NCBI RefSeq assembly: GCF_010183535.1
Contig: NC_071332.1
Span: 4,154,001 to 4,218,000 of the forward strand
Length of the DNA: 64,000 nucleotides
Source of the DNA: Caenorhabditis remanei
Taxonomy: Eukaryota > Nematoda > Chromadorea > Rhabditida > Rhabditidae
Direction of reading: 5' to 3'
How positions within the stretch are numbered: the stretch's first letter is position 1; the number at the start of each line of letters is the position of its first letter. The notes beneath the pieces were generated by a model. That model saw only the letters and a list, made by a program, of their open reading frames with translations, searched no databases and was not told the DNA's origin. Shown one piece after another: positions 11,753 through 22,332 of the stretch. A program made the position numbers and the translations under genes.

Positions 11753-12690
11753 ATGGAGAAGATTCTTGTAACCCTCTCAACCGGAGCTGCCTCCATCGCC
11801 GTTCTCGTCGTTCTTTTCACCATCCCATCCCTCTACAACACCATCAACGAGGTTCACGATGAGGTAAACTACTTTCTTATTTGGTTGGTTCAATTTCCTA
11901 ACTTTCTGATTTCCAGGTTCTCGATGGAGTCTCTGTCTTCCGTGTTGAGACTGATTCCGCATGGACCGAGATGATGGACATCCAGATCACCGTCACCCCA
12001 CCAACCAAGCCACGTGTCAACCCATTCAACTCGATCTTCCGTCAAAAGCGTCAAACCTTCTCCGGACTTCCAGCCTGGTGCCAATGCGAGCCAACTAAGC
12101 CAACCTGCCCACCAGGACCACCAGGACCACCAGGACAGCCAGGAGCCCCAGGAACCCCAGGAGCCCCAGGACCAAAGGGAGAGGACAACACCGCCACCTA
12201 CGCCCCAATCACCTGCGCTCCAGTCTCCCAAGACTGCGTCAAGTGCCCAGAAGGACCAGCCGGACCAGCCGGACCAGCCGGACCAGCAGGACCAGCCGGA
12301 CCAGACGGACAACCAGGAAACCCAGGAGCCGCTGGAAACCCAGGAGCCGACGGACAACCAGGAGCCCCAGGAGACAACGGACAAGACGGAACCCCAGGAT
12401 CCGATGGACAACCAGGAGCCCCAGGACAAGACGGACAACGCGGATCCGGAGCCCCAGGAGGACCAGGAGCCCCAGGAAACGCTGGACCAGCTGGACCAGC
12501 CGGACAAGACGGAGCCCCAGGACAAGACGGACAACCAGGACCAGCTGGACCAGCCGGACAAGATGGAGCCCCAGGAAACGCTGGATCCGACGGACAGCCA
12601 GGAGCTCCAGGAGGACCAGGACTTCCAGGAAACGATGCCGCTTATTGCGCTTGCCCACCAAGATCCGCTGTCTTCGTCTCCCGTCATTAA
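11753..12690 (+). CDS. Cuticle collagen 1 of a tandem triplet
   Basis: Exons 11753-11863 and 11917-12690 encode 294 residues. The N-terminal cuticle-collagen domain ([20 protein letters not shown], then [13 protein letters not shown]) holds a signal-anchor helix. It is followed by [16 protein letters not shown] and the subtilisin-like site FRQKR, where procollagen is cleaved. Cys clusters ([24 protein letters not shown]) flank short and long Gly-X-Y blocks, and CACPPRS lies near the C-terminus. This is the standard layout of nematode cuticle collagens, secreted by hypodermis. Exon 2 and the 3' UTR are almost identical to those of collagen 3, whereas exon 1 resembles collagen 2. The location corresponds to the C. 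elegans B0222 collagens (col-144 region, from memory). Confidence 0.95.
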
Positions 12691-14093
12691 GCAGCAGCTT
12701 CTTTCTTTTTACACTCAAAATAAACCATTTTTATTCCAAACTTTTGTTTTCCACTTGTTGACTCACCTTTCAGATTTTCAAAACAAAAGAGTCATAATGA
12801 CACTTAACATTCAAAAAGCCAGATGAAAGTCTCTTTGTACCTCAGCCACCTATAGAAATGGTTACAACGGTTTTCGTGACGGAGAAGACACTTGATAGTG
12901 TAATTGAAAAATGAAGGTGAAATTTCCATTACAAAGGAATCGTGTCATGAGAGGGTGAAACCTGAAATGCAAGGTTTTTGATAGTAGAAGTATCTGTTTC
13001 TTGTTGATAATAGTTAGGGTGGTCAATTTAAATCGTAGAAGGTCATCTGAAGATATTGGTACAGGTTGGGTGTTACTGATATTGTCTTCAGTTTTCGGAA
13101 CTGGGGATACTTTGGATTGTGTTTAAGGTCTCGTCGTCTAATTTCATGGGGGAACAGTTAAATCTATTGCGTTAAGTGCAATGGATCAGTTGTAAGTAAA
13201 ACTAACTTTGGCCATGCATGTTCCTGGGGCGTGGTTAAAACTTTGAGTATGCTCATGCACTGATAAACAATGCGTACTAGAAAAGTCTGGAAGGGAAGTA
13301 CAACTTTGATAAATTCCTCAGATTACCAGTAATTTGTCAAAGTTAAACACAACTCAGTAGACATGATGTTCCTGCAAACTTTGGTAATGCAGACAAACTT
13401 CTCAGATCTTAAGTTTCAATAAATCCAAAAATACTGCCATCCGAGTGTACACAGCTAAAAAGTATTATAATTTTGTTTGAGATTCCTGGCGACAAGGGAT
13501 CAATGAATGTGGAGTTAACAATGGAGCATATACATGGACCTGACTCAATGACTGTTAAAAAGTATATGCCTCATTTTACAGTAATTCAACTCCATAGGAA
13601 ACCACTTTCTCAAAAATTTTGAACAATTTTGAGCCAGCACGGAAACCCAGAAGACGTCCGCCATAGCAGACAGACCCGCTCACCATTTCCAAAAATTTGT
13701 GTTCGGCGAAATGAGTATTTCCATCAAAAGTTATGAATAAATGAGACTACATACAATAATATCAAGGCCAGAAATAACTATCTCGTTTCTTTTTCAGAAT
13801 AATTTATCACAAATTCAAATGATCGCAACTTTATCACGCAGCAACTAGCGCCTCAAGACAGAGAAAGCTGCCAAGTGAGAATCTCCCACAGACTTCGTTT
13901 CCTCCTCACCTACTGCCCTATTCATCTCTGCCCGCTTACGCGCCCACCATTACTATCTTCCTCGTTTGTGGCTTCTGAATGAGGAAGTTGAGGGAGGGAA
14001 GAAGGAGGAAGAAGAATAGAAAAAAGCAAGTTCATGGAGACAAATGGAATATTGCATTACACATTTTTCAATGAGTAATGCAATAGAGATGGG
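12691..14093. other. Intergenic spacer between collagen 1 and collagen 2
   Basis: It starts with the collagen 1 3' UTR (aataaa at about 12719). No other gene, RNA or clear repeat is recognised. The long open frames seen here or antisense to the collagens are compositional. Confidence 0.5.
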
Positions 14094-14100
14094 TATAAAA
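14094..14100 (+). promoter_or_regulatory. TATA box of collagen gene 2
   Basis: TATAAAA in gggtataaaagga lies 42 bp upstream of the ATG at 14142, in the same context as in the other two collagen genes. Confidence 0.75.
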
Positions 14101-14141
14101 GGATGGAAGTTGGACGAGAAAAGGCACCAAGGCTTTCAATC

Positions 14142-15073
14142 ATGGAGAAGATTCTTGTAACCCTCTCAACCGGAGCTGCCTCCATTGCAGTTCTTGCAGT
14201 TCTCTTCACTGTTCCATCCCTCTACAACACCATCAATGAGGTTCACGATCAGGTAATAACTTTCTTTTTAGAAACCTTCATTACTTTGGTATGTTATAGG
14301 TTCTCGATGGAGTCTCCGTTTTCCGTGTTGAGACCGATTCCGCATGGACCGAGATGATGGACATCCAGATCACCGTCACCCCACCAACGAAGCCACGTGT
14401 CAACCCATTCAACTCCGTTTTCCGTCAAAAGCGTCAAACCTTCTCGGGACTTCCAGCCTGGTGCCAATGCGAGCCAACTAAACCAACCTGCCCACCAGGA
14501 CCACCAGGACCACCAGGACAGCCAGGAGCCCCAGGAACCCCAGGAGCCCCAGGACCAAAGGGAGAGGACAGCACTGTCACCTATGCTCCAATCACCTGCG
14601 CTCCAGTCTCCCAAGACTGCGTCAAGTGCCCACAAGGACCAGCTGGACCAGCCGGACCATCCGGACCAGCAGGACCAGCAGGACCAGACGGACAACCAGG
14701 ATTCCCAGGACAACGCGGAAACGACGGATTCCCAGGAGCCCCAGGAGCCCCAGGAGACAACGGACAGCCAGGACAACCAGGACAAGACGGATTCCCAGGA
14801 CAGCCAGGAGCCGATGGACAACGCGGATCCGGAGCTCCAGGAGCCCCAGGAGCCCCAGGAAACGCTGGACCAGCCGGACCAGCCGGACAAGACGGATTCC
14901 CAGGACAAGACGGAGCCCCAGGACCAGCTGGACCAGCCGGACAAGATGGATTCCCAGGAAACGCTGGATCCGACGGACAACCAGGAGCTCCAGGAGGACC
15001 AGGACTCCCAGGAAACGATGCCGCTTATTGCGCTTGCCCACCAAGATCCGCTGTCTTCCTTTCCCGTCATTAA
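14142..15073 (+). CDS. Cuticle collagen 2 of a tandem triplet
   Basis: Exons 14142-14252 and 14300-15073 have the same lengths (111 and 774 bp) as in the two sister genes and give 294 residues. The domain order is the same: signal-anchor N-terminus ([14 protein letters not shown]), FRQKR processing site, two Cys clusters, Gly-X-Y blocks and [14 protein letters not shown] at the end. It differs from genes 1 and 3 in the long triple-helical block, where many GAPG triplets are replaced by GFPG (for example [17 protein letters not shown]), and in its 3' UTR. It therefore escaped the homogenisation seen between genes 1 and 3. Confidence 0.95.
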
Positions 15074-16308
15074 GTTTCCAATTTTTCTGTTTTTCACTAT
15101 GCCATCCATGTCTTTCAAATAAACATTTTGTATTTCAACATTTTCTAAGCAGTGTAACACAAGTAACAGGAAAAAACAATAAGATAACATCAAGGGTCAC
15201 TCTGGTCATCAAAACATTTATTGGGTTGTTGTCGCGGACAACAACAAACAACAATTCCTAAAATGGACTCCTTTTGGGAAGAAAGCCGTTCAAATTAAGA
15301 TTAGTCGATCACAACAATCCAGTTTCGAACACCGCAGGTGGCAAATAGATAATGTTGCGGAGAAGAGGAAAGGGAAAATGATGAGATGAAAGTTTTGCGG
15401 AGAAAAAAAGTTGGAGAGGAGGATATTGCAAGTTTTTGGATAAAGAGAAATGGTAGTAATCAGATAGGGTTCCTTTTGAGTTCCAAAATTCAATGGCTTA
15501 AAAGTTTGGTGTGAGATCTAAAGAGCTGGTAGCCGGCTCAGGCCTTGTTAAGGGTATTTGCAAATTAAACAATTTATGAAGGCAGCAATTGAATTAGCTG
15601 AGTTTTTTATGAAGAGCCAACCCTGGTTTTGTTCCGGAGGTCTACACCACAAGCCGGCTGCTGTCCTGTTTCAGACTACCAGAGAAAAAATTCCAACTAG
15701 CTAACCATGATCCACTGAAATGAATTTCTAACAAGGCGCTTGTTCCAGTGATCTGGAATTTTTCAAATGATTCGAACACCCCATTTCGAACCAAAAATGT
15801 ATAAACACTGTTTGACAATCTCCAACAAAAGTTAGTGGCCAATTTTCAGCATTCTGTAGAACTAGTCATCGAGTACATCGAGACCTCCAGATTCTTATCT
15901 ACGTTACACAAAGAACACCATCCATGTCTTGTTGAAATTTCCAGAAGCACCATTGTCTCCGATGACGTAACCTCGATGTGTTCCATCGAAGCTTCTCGAA
16001 TATATCTACGCAACACTCTATCTGATCAGGTTCAAACACTACATATATCGCGCCGTCCTTTTCAATCAACTATTATCCAATTTTTTTTAGTTTCTTTCTC
16101 CTCTCCCCGCTTTTTTTTCATCAGATGTCCTTCTATCATCGGTTTTCTGCCTTACAAGCAGATACCGCCCATATTACTAGCTGTGAGAGAGAAAAGAACA
16201 TTACAAAATAGGTAGACGCATACATCACGTTACAACACATTGGCACGTCTGAAGAATGTGAGAGACGCAGCAATGACCTTAAGAATCTGGGCGGTCTGAG
16301 TAGATAGG
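15074..16308. other. Intergenic spacer between collagen 2 and collagen 3
   Basis: It contains the 3' UTR of collagen 2 (aataaa at about 15119) and AT-rich unique-looking sequence. No gene or clear repeat is recognised. Confidence 0.5.
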
Positions 16309-16316
16309 TATAAAAG
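16309..16316 (+). promoter_or_regulatory. TATA box of collagen gene 3
   Basis: TATAAAAG lies 40 bp upstream of the ATG at 16356, in the shared collagen leader context. Confidence 0.75.
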
Positions 16317-16355
16317 GGTTGAGTGAAGTGGGAAAAGGCACCAAGGCTTTCAGTC

Positions 16356-17286
16356 ATGGAGAAGATTCTCGTTACCGCCTCAGCTACTGCTGCTACCTTC
16401 GCTGTTTTCGCAGTTCTCTTCACTGTTCCATCCCTATACAACACCATCAACGAGGTTCACGATCAGGTAACATTTGTCTTTTTGGGAACCTCCATTACTT
16501 TCTGATTTTCAGGTTCTCGATGGAGTCTCTGTTTTCCGTGTTGAGACCGATTCCGCCTGGACCGAGATGATGGACATCCAGATCACCGTCACCCCACCAA
16601 CCAAGCCACGTGTCAACCCATTCAACTCGATCTTCCGTCAAAAGCGTCAAACCTTCTCCGGACTTCCAGCATGGTGCCAATGCGAGCCAACTAAGCCAAC
16701 CTGCCCACCAGGACCACCAGGACCACCAGGACAGCCAGGAGCCCCAGGAACCCCAGGAGCCCCAGGACCAAAGGGAGAGGACAACACCGCCACCTACGCT
16801 CCAATCACCTGCGCTCCAGTCTCCCAAGACTGCGTCAAGTGCCCAGAAGGACCAGCCGGACCAGCCGGACCAGCCGGACCAGCAGGACCAGCCGGACCAG
16901 ACGGACAACCAGGAAACCCAGGAGCCGCTGGAAACCCAGGAGCCGACGGACAACCAGGAGCCCCAGGAGACAACGGACAAGACGGAACCCCAGGATCCGA
17001 TGGACAACCAGGAGCCCCAGGACAAGACGGACAACGCGGATCCGGAGCCCCAGGAGGACCAGGAGCCCCAGGAAACGCTGGACCAGCTGGACCAGCCGGA
17101 CAAGACGGAGCCCCAGGACAAGACGGACAACCAGGACCAGCTGGACCAGCTGGACAAGATGGAGCCCCAGGAAACGCTGGATCCGACGGACAGCCAGGAG
17201 CTCCAGGAGGACCAGGACTCCCAGGAAACGATGCCGCTTATTGCGCTTGCCCACCAAGATCCGCTGTCTTCGTCTCCCGTCATTAA
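16356..17286 (+). CDS. Cuticle collagen 3 of a tandem triplet
   Basis: Exons 16356-16466 and 16513-17286 encode 294 residues. Exon 1 is the most divergent of the three ([20 protein letters not shown]), but exon 2 encodes the same protein sequence as collagen 1 over its whole length, with only scattered silent differences. The 3' UTR start (taagcagcagcttctttt) is also shared with gene 1. Cuticle collagen domain order is as in its neighbours, including FRQKR and the Cys clusters. It is a structural extracellular-matrix protein of the cuticle. Confidence 0.95.
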
Positions 17287-17690
17287 GCAGCAGCTTCTTT
17301 TGTCTTACAATCAAAATAAACCATTTTCATTCCAAACTTTTGTTTTCCTCCTGTTGACTCATCAGTTCGTCAAATTACACCAAAAACGCACACACACAGA
17401 GAAAAAAAACGAAAAATAGAAAGATGTCATGAATGATGATAAATTGCACAACTGAGAATTGCAGTAACATGTTTGCCCGCCTAAATTATTAGAAGAGCAT
17501 TCCGTGTTCTGTAAAAAAGCGAGCGATTGGATATTCATTTGCTTGTGAAAGAGTGGAAAGTTAGTACGTCTTGCTTTTATGATATGTTTTTTTTCATATA
17601 AGAAATTTGGAGATCTTGCTCCTTCATCGGACCATAGGGTTGATGTTTTCGCACGAAAGGTTGTAAGAAAGAGTTTGTCAAAAATCGGTG
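17287..17690. other. Spacer after the collagen cluster
   Basis: It holds the collagen 3 3' UTR (aataaa near 17315) and AT-rich sequence; nothing else is recognised before the tRNA-like element. Confidence 0.5.
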
Positions 17691-17760
17691 ACACCAGGGT
17701 GGAATCGAACCACCGTCTACAGATTAAGCCTCCGCAGCACTACCACTGTGCTACCGGTGC
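17691..17760 (-). tRNA. tRNA-like cloverleaf, anticodon CTT (Lys), probably degenerate
   Basis: Read on the minus strand, 70 nt fold into a complete cloverleaf. A 7-bp acceptor (GCACCGG with CCTGGTGT, two G-U pairs) is followed by T8 A9, a 4-bp D stem GCAC/GTGC with AGTGGTA loop, an anticodon stem GCGGA/TCTGT with loop GGCTTAA, a 4-nt variable region and a perfect T arm GGTGG-TTCGATT-CCACC. The anticodon would be CTT (Lys). However, position 33 is G instead of the near-universal U, the anticodon stem has two G-U pairs and the discriminator is C. It is therefore more likely a tRNA pseudogene or tRNA-derived repeat than a functional lysine tRNA. Confidence 0.55.
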
Positions 17761-20178
17761 GCCCGAAATTCGACTCTCTCTTTCTTAACATTAACCTTAT
17801 AGAGCACAGTCGACGTCCGGCAACGTTCGTTGATTCCTAGACGCGAAGCTCGAGTTTTTTTTTGTTGTTTTGAAGTGTGGAATTCCAGATTTGGTCCTAG
17901 TGATTATTTGAAGTATTATTCAGAAATGTTTTTTTTCGAAATTCAAATGAGAGCGTCACTGAACCGTGGAGTCTCTCAGTTTTCTTTCAGAAGGGATGTT
18001 GCGGGTTCAAAAGTTTCAGAATTACATTCGAGTGGTAAACTATTGCTGACTAGGGAGGGATCTCGAGTGAAGATGGAGTTACCGATCGAGACTTATATGG
18101 CCGGAAAGTAAATCGGCTGGGATTTCCAAGACTATTTTTGAATTTTGCTAAACGCATCCAGGAACCGAGAAAATTGAGCTCATTTTTCTCGATCCCCAGA
18201 GGCGTTCTGCAAAATTTGAAAACAGTTTTGAAATCCTCAGATTTCGAACTATCCAACCATGTTCAATGTGCCGCGGTTTCAGAATTACCCGGTTTTTTAG
18301 TATCTTGATTTCATTTTTACAGTATCTCTGCTCATTTTCATTTTTCAAAAATCTTTAATACTGATTTAGAATCTTTAAGTTATCAGCTCTTTAACCATAC
18401 AGCCTTCTTTTTATTGGGCACCCTTAGACTGCACTAAACTCTAGAATTTTCCAATATTACTCTTTTCCTCATTTTCATAGCAAATATATTTACTCTTCCA
18501 AGAAATAAAATTCGAAATAAATTTGCAATAAATCTCACCCCAATAGCACTCTTTCGAAATTCCGAATTTCACGAAAACATTCTAGACGAAACTTCATTTT
18601 CCCTCAGAGCATATTTTGACTTCAGCTTTTCCTTATCAAATTTTAAATTCTAAACTTGTTTTGTTTTCCAAAAAGAAGTGAACTTTTTTAAAGGAGTGTA
18701 TGTACTCTCAATTGAATTTTTGAATTTCCGAGCAATTGCAACAAGCAACTTTTTGACCACCCCCCTCATAGAATAAGATTCTGGAGAATTCCTGACTTCT
18801 CTTCTCCATAAAGTTCCCTTCTCCACTCGTCTATCCAATTAGACTCATCATTTGCATATTGCTTATTCAAGAGGGGGACCTGACAACAAGACGCAGACTG
18901 AAAAATAGGAAAAAGGAAAGGGCGGAGAACGACGTTTTGGCACCCCATGGAGGAGCTCAAAACATCTTCATGCCTCAACTCATTTTTTTTCTTCTCATTC
19001 TTTTATTTTTTCCTATTCTTACAGCAACACCACCTCTTGTTCTGGAAGACCCCCTACTAATCCATTATTCACGTTATTTTCAGTTCAATGAATTCATTGG
19101 GGAGGTGTTGGCTTTTTTTGCTATTCTTGGGTTTTTTTTGCTAGCACTTTCTTTTTGAAACAAATGGATAGGGTGGTAGGTTTTCAAAGCTTATTGTTTA
19201 TTGTGACGTAATTTAATAATTAGGTAATTAACAAACTAGATAATTGTTTCATGAAATGTTCTAAATGCAGTTTCTGACTTGATGCTTCATGGTCTTTTGT
19301 ATTTTGGTACCGATGTTTGTTAAAAATTTTTAATTGTCCAATTTTTAGGCAGCCTGACAATAAAAAGAGAGCAGGGAGGTCAAACAGTTTGGCTTCTCTG
19401 GGCTCTCTGTGCATTATTTTGACGTTTTTATGTTTTTACAGGCGCCGAACTATACAAAATTGTCAGTGACGAAACGAATTTACCATTTTGCTGAAAAAAA
19501 CTTTGTATTTGAGCTATTTTCGAAATCTTTCCACGACTTCACAGATATCTATTCCACAAATGAGAGGGAGAGAGTGCGCAGAGAAGTCAGACACTCTAGC
19601 TTCTCTGCGTCTACTCTCTTCTCCTCTCACTCTCCCTCCCTGGTACCTAACTTTGACGGTGTGTATCTCAATACCGTGAAGAGCAGTTGAAAAGCTGCCA
19701 ACTACAAAAATAAAGAACTATATTTGAGCTATACGATCGTATTAATTTTTTTTGAAATGGACTAATTTTGACTGAGATACTTAGGGTCAAATTCCTACAA
19801 GTTTTTTTGACTAACACTTTTTGCTTTGTCATTATCTGAGTTTCACCACACAAGTTTTTCTAAACTATCTTGAATTTCTGTCACAACCAGTAACAATCTT
19901 TATTTCATGACTTTAAATCTCGAAATGCATTTTTCACTTTTACTTAAAATTATTTAATTATGTTATCTTAACCCAATTCAAACTAATTACTAACATAATC
20001 TAATTATCTTGCATTCTTCAAAACAACGTTTTCCTTCTCGCCGTTCTAACATTTCTATTCATTTTATTTAATCTAAATTCCGTATCTCATTCCTCAAACT
20101 ACTTGTGATTTTGACAACTCTCTTCAAAGTTCACTTCCAGATCCATTAAAGTGAAAATAAAAAGAAAAGGAAACAATT
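17761..20178. other. Intergenic region with a family-B repeat
   Basis: A long AT-rich spacer. A family-B element lies at about 19335-19725: the hairpin-like core with agagaagtcagacactctagcttctctgcg, then a tail gtatctcaataccgtgaagagcagttgaaaagctgccaactacaaaaataaag. An open frame at 18970-19158 would give a 62-residue hydrophobic peptide, but it lacks supporting signals. Confidence 0.5.
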
Positions 20179-21835
20179 ATGAGTCTACGAGTCCACCCTG
20201 TCATTATCTGTCTTTCCATTGTCTTTTTCATATTGCCGCCTCCAGCAACTTCAACGGTGAAGTGTTTTAAAGGTGAGAGAGCAACCATTCCATAAAGAGC
20301 AATAGTGGCGTGACATTCAATTTTTGAAGGGTTCTCTGGAGATGGGCGGCCGTTCAAACAACGACTTTGTCAGACGGAATATTGCATAAAGTGGGTTTTC
20401 GGGAAGAGAATATATTAGAAATGCTTCTCTTTTTTTTCTGCAGAACGACTGAACCAACTGGCGGAGCTACTTACGGATGTGATGACTTCACGCCTTTTTG
20501 TAAAGTGGGTTAGAGGGGAAGAGAACGCGGTTGAATGGGATGGAAGTATGGGGGGAAGAAGAATGGGAAGAGACGGAAAAGTTAGAAAATTAGAATGTGA
20601 TTAGAAACAATTAAAAGTGAAAATGAGAGAAAAGTGTTTGGAAAAGTCCTGGTTCCGAAACATCCGGTTTTGAGATGTCTGAAAAATCTGCAATTTAAAA
20701 ATTGTGATGTTAAAAGCAGGTCATTTTTGTCCTAGCGAAATTTTGAATACGTATTCAGAATCCTCATGCCGTCAGCTTTTGGTCATACAGGTTTTGTCAA
20801 ATTTTGTTATTTGGTTTGTCAGGAATTTGGTTAAAGAGAGAAAGTTAGAAAGACAGTTATTTGAACTCTGAAATTATTGGATTATATATGATTATAGTGT
20901 TCAAATTTCAAATTTCAGCTAGGGACGAATAAAACAATCTGAAATTATTATTGAATTTAAAAATTATTCAGCTACTTAAGTGGAAAACATTTTTTGCATA
21001 CTTGTCAGCCGAACCGAAACGGGCCGACACGGGACAGGCTCATAATTTGCTTCAAACTGAGTTTTATGAGCTCAAACATATACCAAAATGTAGATCTCAG
21101 CGAGCTCTATGACTGTGGCCTAAAATTGGGAAAATGGCAAATAAAGACATTATAGCCCGGTCCTCGGTACACTAACGGTCATGCGGCCCGTTATAGGTCA
21201 CAGACATAGAGCTCGCAGAGATCTAAATTTTGGTATATGCTTTGTTATTTTCGGAAACAATCGAGTTTCCTCTAAGAAACTCATGAATTCTGCCAAAATC
21301 TGTTTTAAAAAATCTGAAAAAAAAAGCCTAGAATCCTACCTGTGACAAACCTTTCAATTATAAGAGACACTGAGAATCAAACTCATCAAGTTAAATCAAT
21401 TAACTGTTAATTTTTGCGCAAAGTGTGTTGCAATACCATTTTTGAAAAAATTTAAAAATCTCTATCGATCTAACTAAATTTCATGAAAATCAACCCATTA
21501 CAAAGCTAGTTGTGACGTAAACTCTGAAATGAAGCAATAGTCTTACAAATCCGAAAATAATTTTCCATTGTATTTGCCAAGTGCCAACAAACATTATTCT
21601 CTAAACAACACGTCATTTCCTATGAATCTGCAAAAAAAAAACCATCCAATTGTTTCCCCTAATCACCACTTCTCTCCTGTTTCAGGCCGACGAATGCGTG
21701 GTCAATTCGAAACAAAGCAAAGTGTGTTGCTGTAACACTGACCTGTGTAATTCAACCATCTCATCTCCACTCTCTTTCTCAATCAGTCTCATTCTCATTT
21801 GTGTATTTTTTATTTCATATTTTGTTAGTTACTAG
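20179..21835 (+). CDS. ET-module (Ly6-like) secreted, probably GPI-anchored protein
   Basis: Four exons (20179-20272, 20330-20390, 20444-20504, 21686-21835) join in phase to 121 residues. A signal peptide (MSLRVHPVIICLSIVFFILP) is followed by a Cys-rich domain. Its order is VKCFKG, LCQTEYCIK, TYGCDDFTPFCK, DECVV, and the diagnostic VCCCNTDLCN. This is the pattern of the nematode ET module, a three-finger/Ly6-like fold. The C-terminus is a hydrophobic tail (FSISLILICVFFISYFVSY) directly after STISS, as expected for GPI attachment. Exons 2 and 3 are both 61 bp. The large third intron holds a family-C inverted repeat. The ligand is unknown. Confidence 0.85.
20995..21255. repeat. Family-C inverted-repeat element in an intron
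   Basis: The left half reads ataccaaaatgtagatctcagcgagctctatg, and its inverted complement catagagctcgcagagatctaaattttggtat closes the element. A GC-rich core (cccggtcctcggtac, gcggcccgttatagg) lies between. It is a MITE-like structure found in five places in the window. Confidence 0.75.
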
Positions 21836-22332
21836 AATGATACTTCCCTTCCAGACGGGTTCCTCTAATGATTCACCTTTTTCTTAATTCACTTTTTAAT
21901 TTTATGTATAAACCAAATAAATATTGATGACCAATGTACCTAAATAAGTTGGCCAAACCAATTGTGAAAAGAAAAACGACTAATTGAGAGAGAAGACACG
22001 ACGTACCAGTTGCTATCGATTGATCTATACACTTGTGTGATAAGGAAGTAAACTTTTGGTTTTCGTCGAACAAAGATTCATTTTCTCTCTTCTTTTTCTC
22101 AATTTGCTCTCAGTTTTCATTTTCAATAAATGAAATTGAATGAAAACTCGGTTAGATTTTTCTATCAACTGTTCTCAATCCCTTACTAATAAAAGTTCAT
22201 CAAGAAAACTGTTGTTTGTATATAACACGACTAACCAGTTATGTATATTGTTTACCTTCTGTCCCTTTTCTTTTCTCCTCCTCAATTCTTTTTCTTTCCT
22301 ATTACCGAACACATTTTTCAATTTCCGGTATC
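21836..22332. other. Spacer between ET-module gene and thyroglobulin/Kunitz gene
   Basis: It contains an AATAAA-like 3' signal near 21917 and T-rich sequence just upstream of the next ATG. No gene is recognised. Confidence 0.5.

Noticed and set aside
11890..12687. 265-residue antisense open frame over collagen 1 (Trp/Ser-rich); likewise 14294-15193 and 16495-17283
   Set aside because: They are reverse complements of Gly-X-Y codons (GGACCAGCC-type), which give Trp/Ser/Gly repeats without stops. No start context, splice sites or independent conservation.
12014..12826. Gln/Asp/Pro- and Arg/Thr-rich overlapping plus-strand frames within the collagen genes
   Set aside because: Frame-shifted readings of the collagen repeats, open only because of codon periodicity.
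18970..19158. 62-residue hydrophobic frame resembling a tiny membrane protein
   Set aside because: It looks like the micro-proteins at first sight, but has no X-box, no phase-2 intron and a poly-T driven composition.
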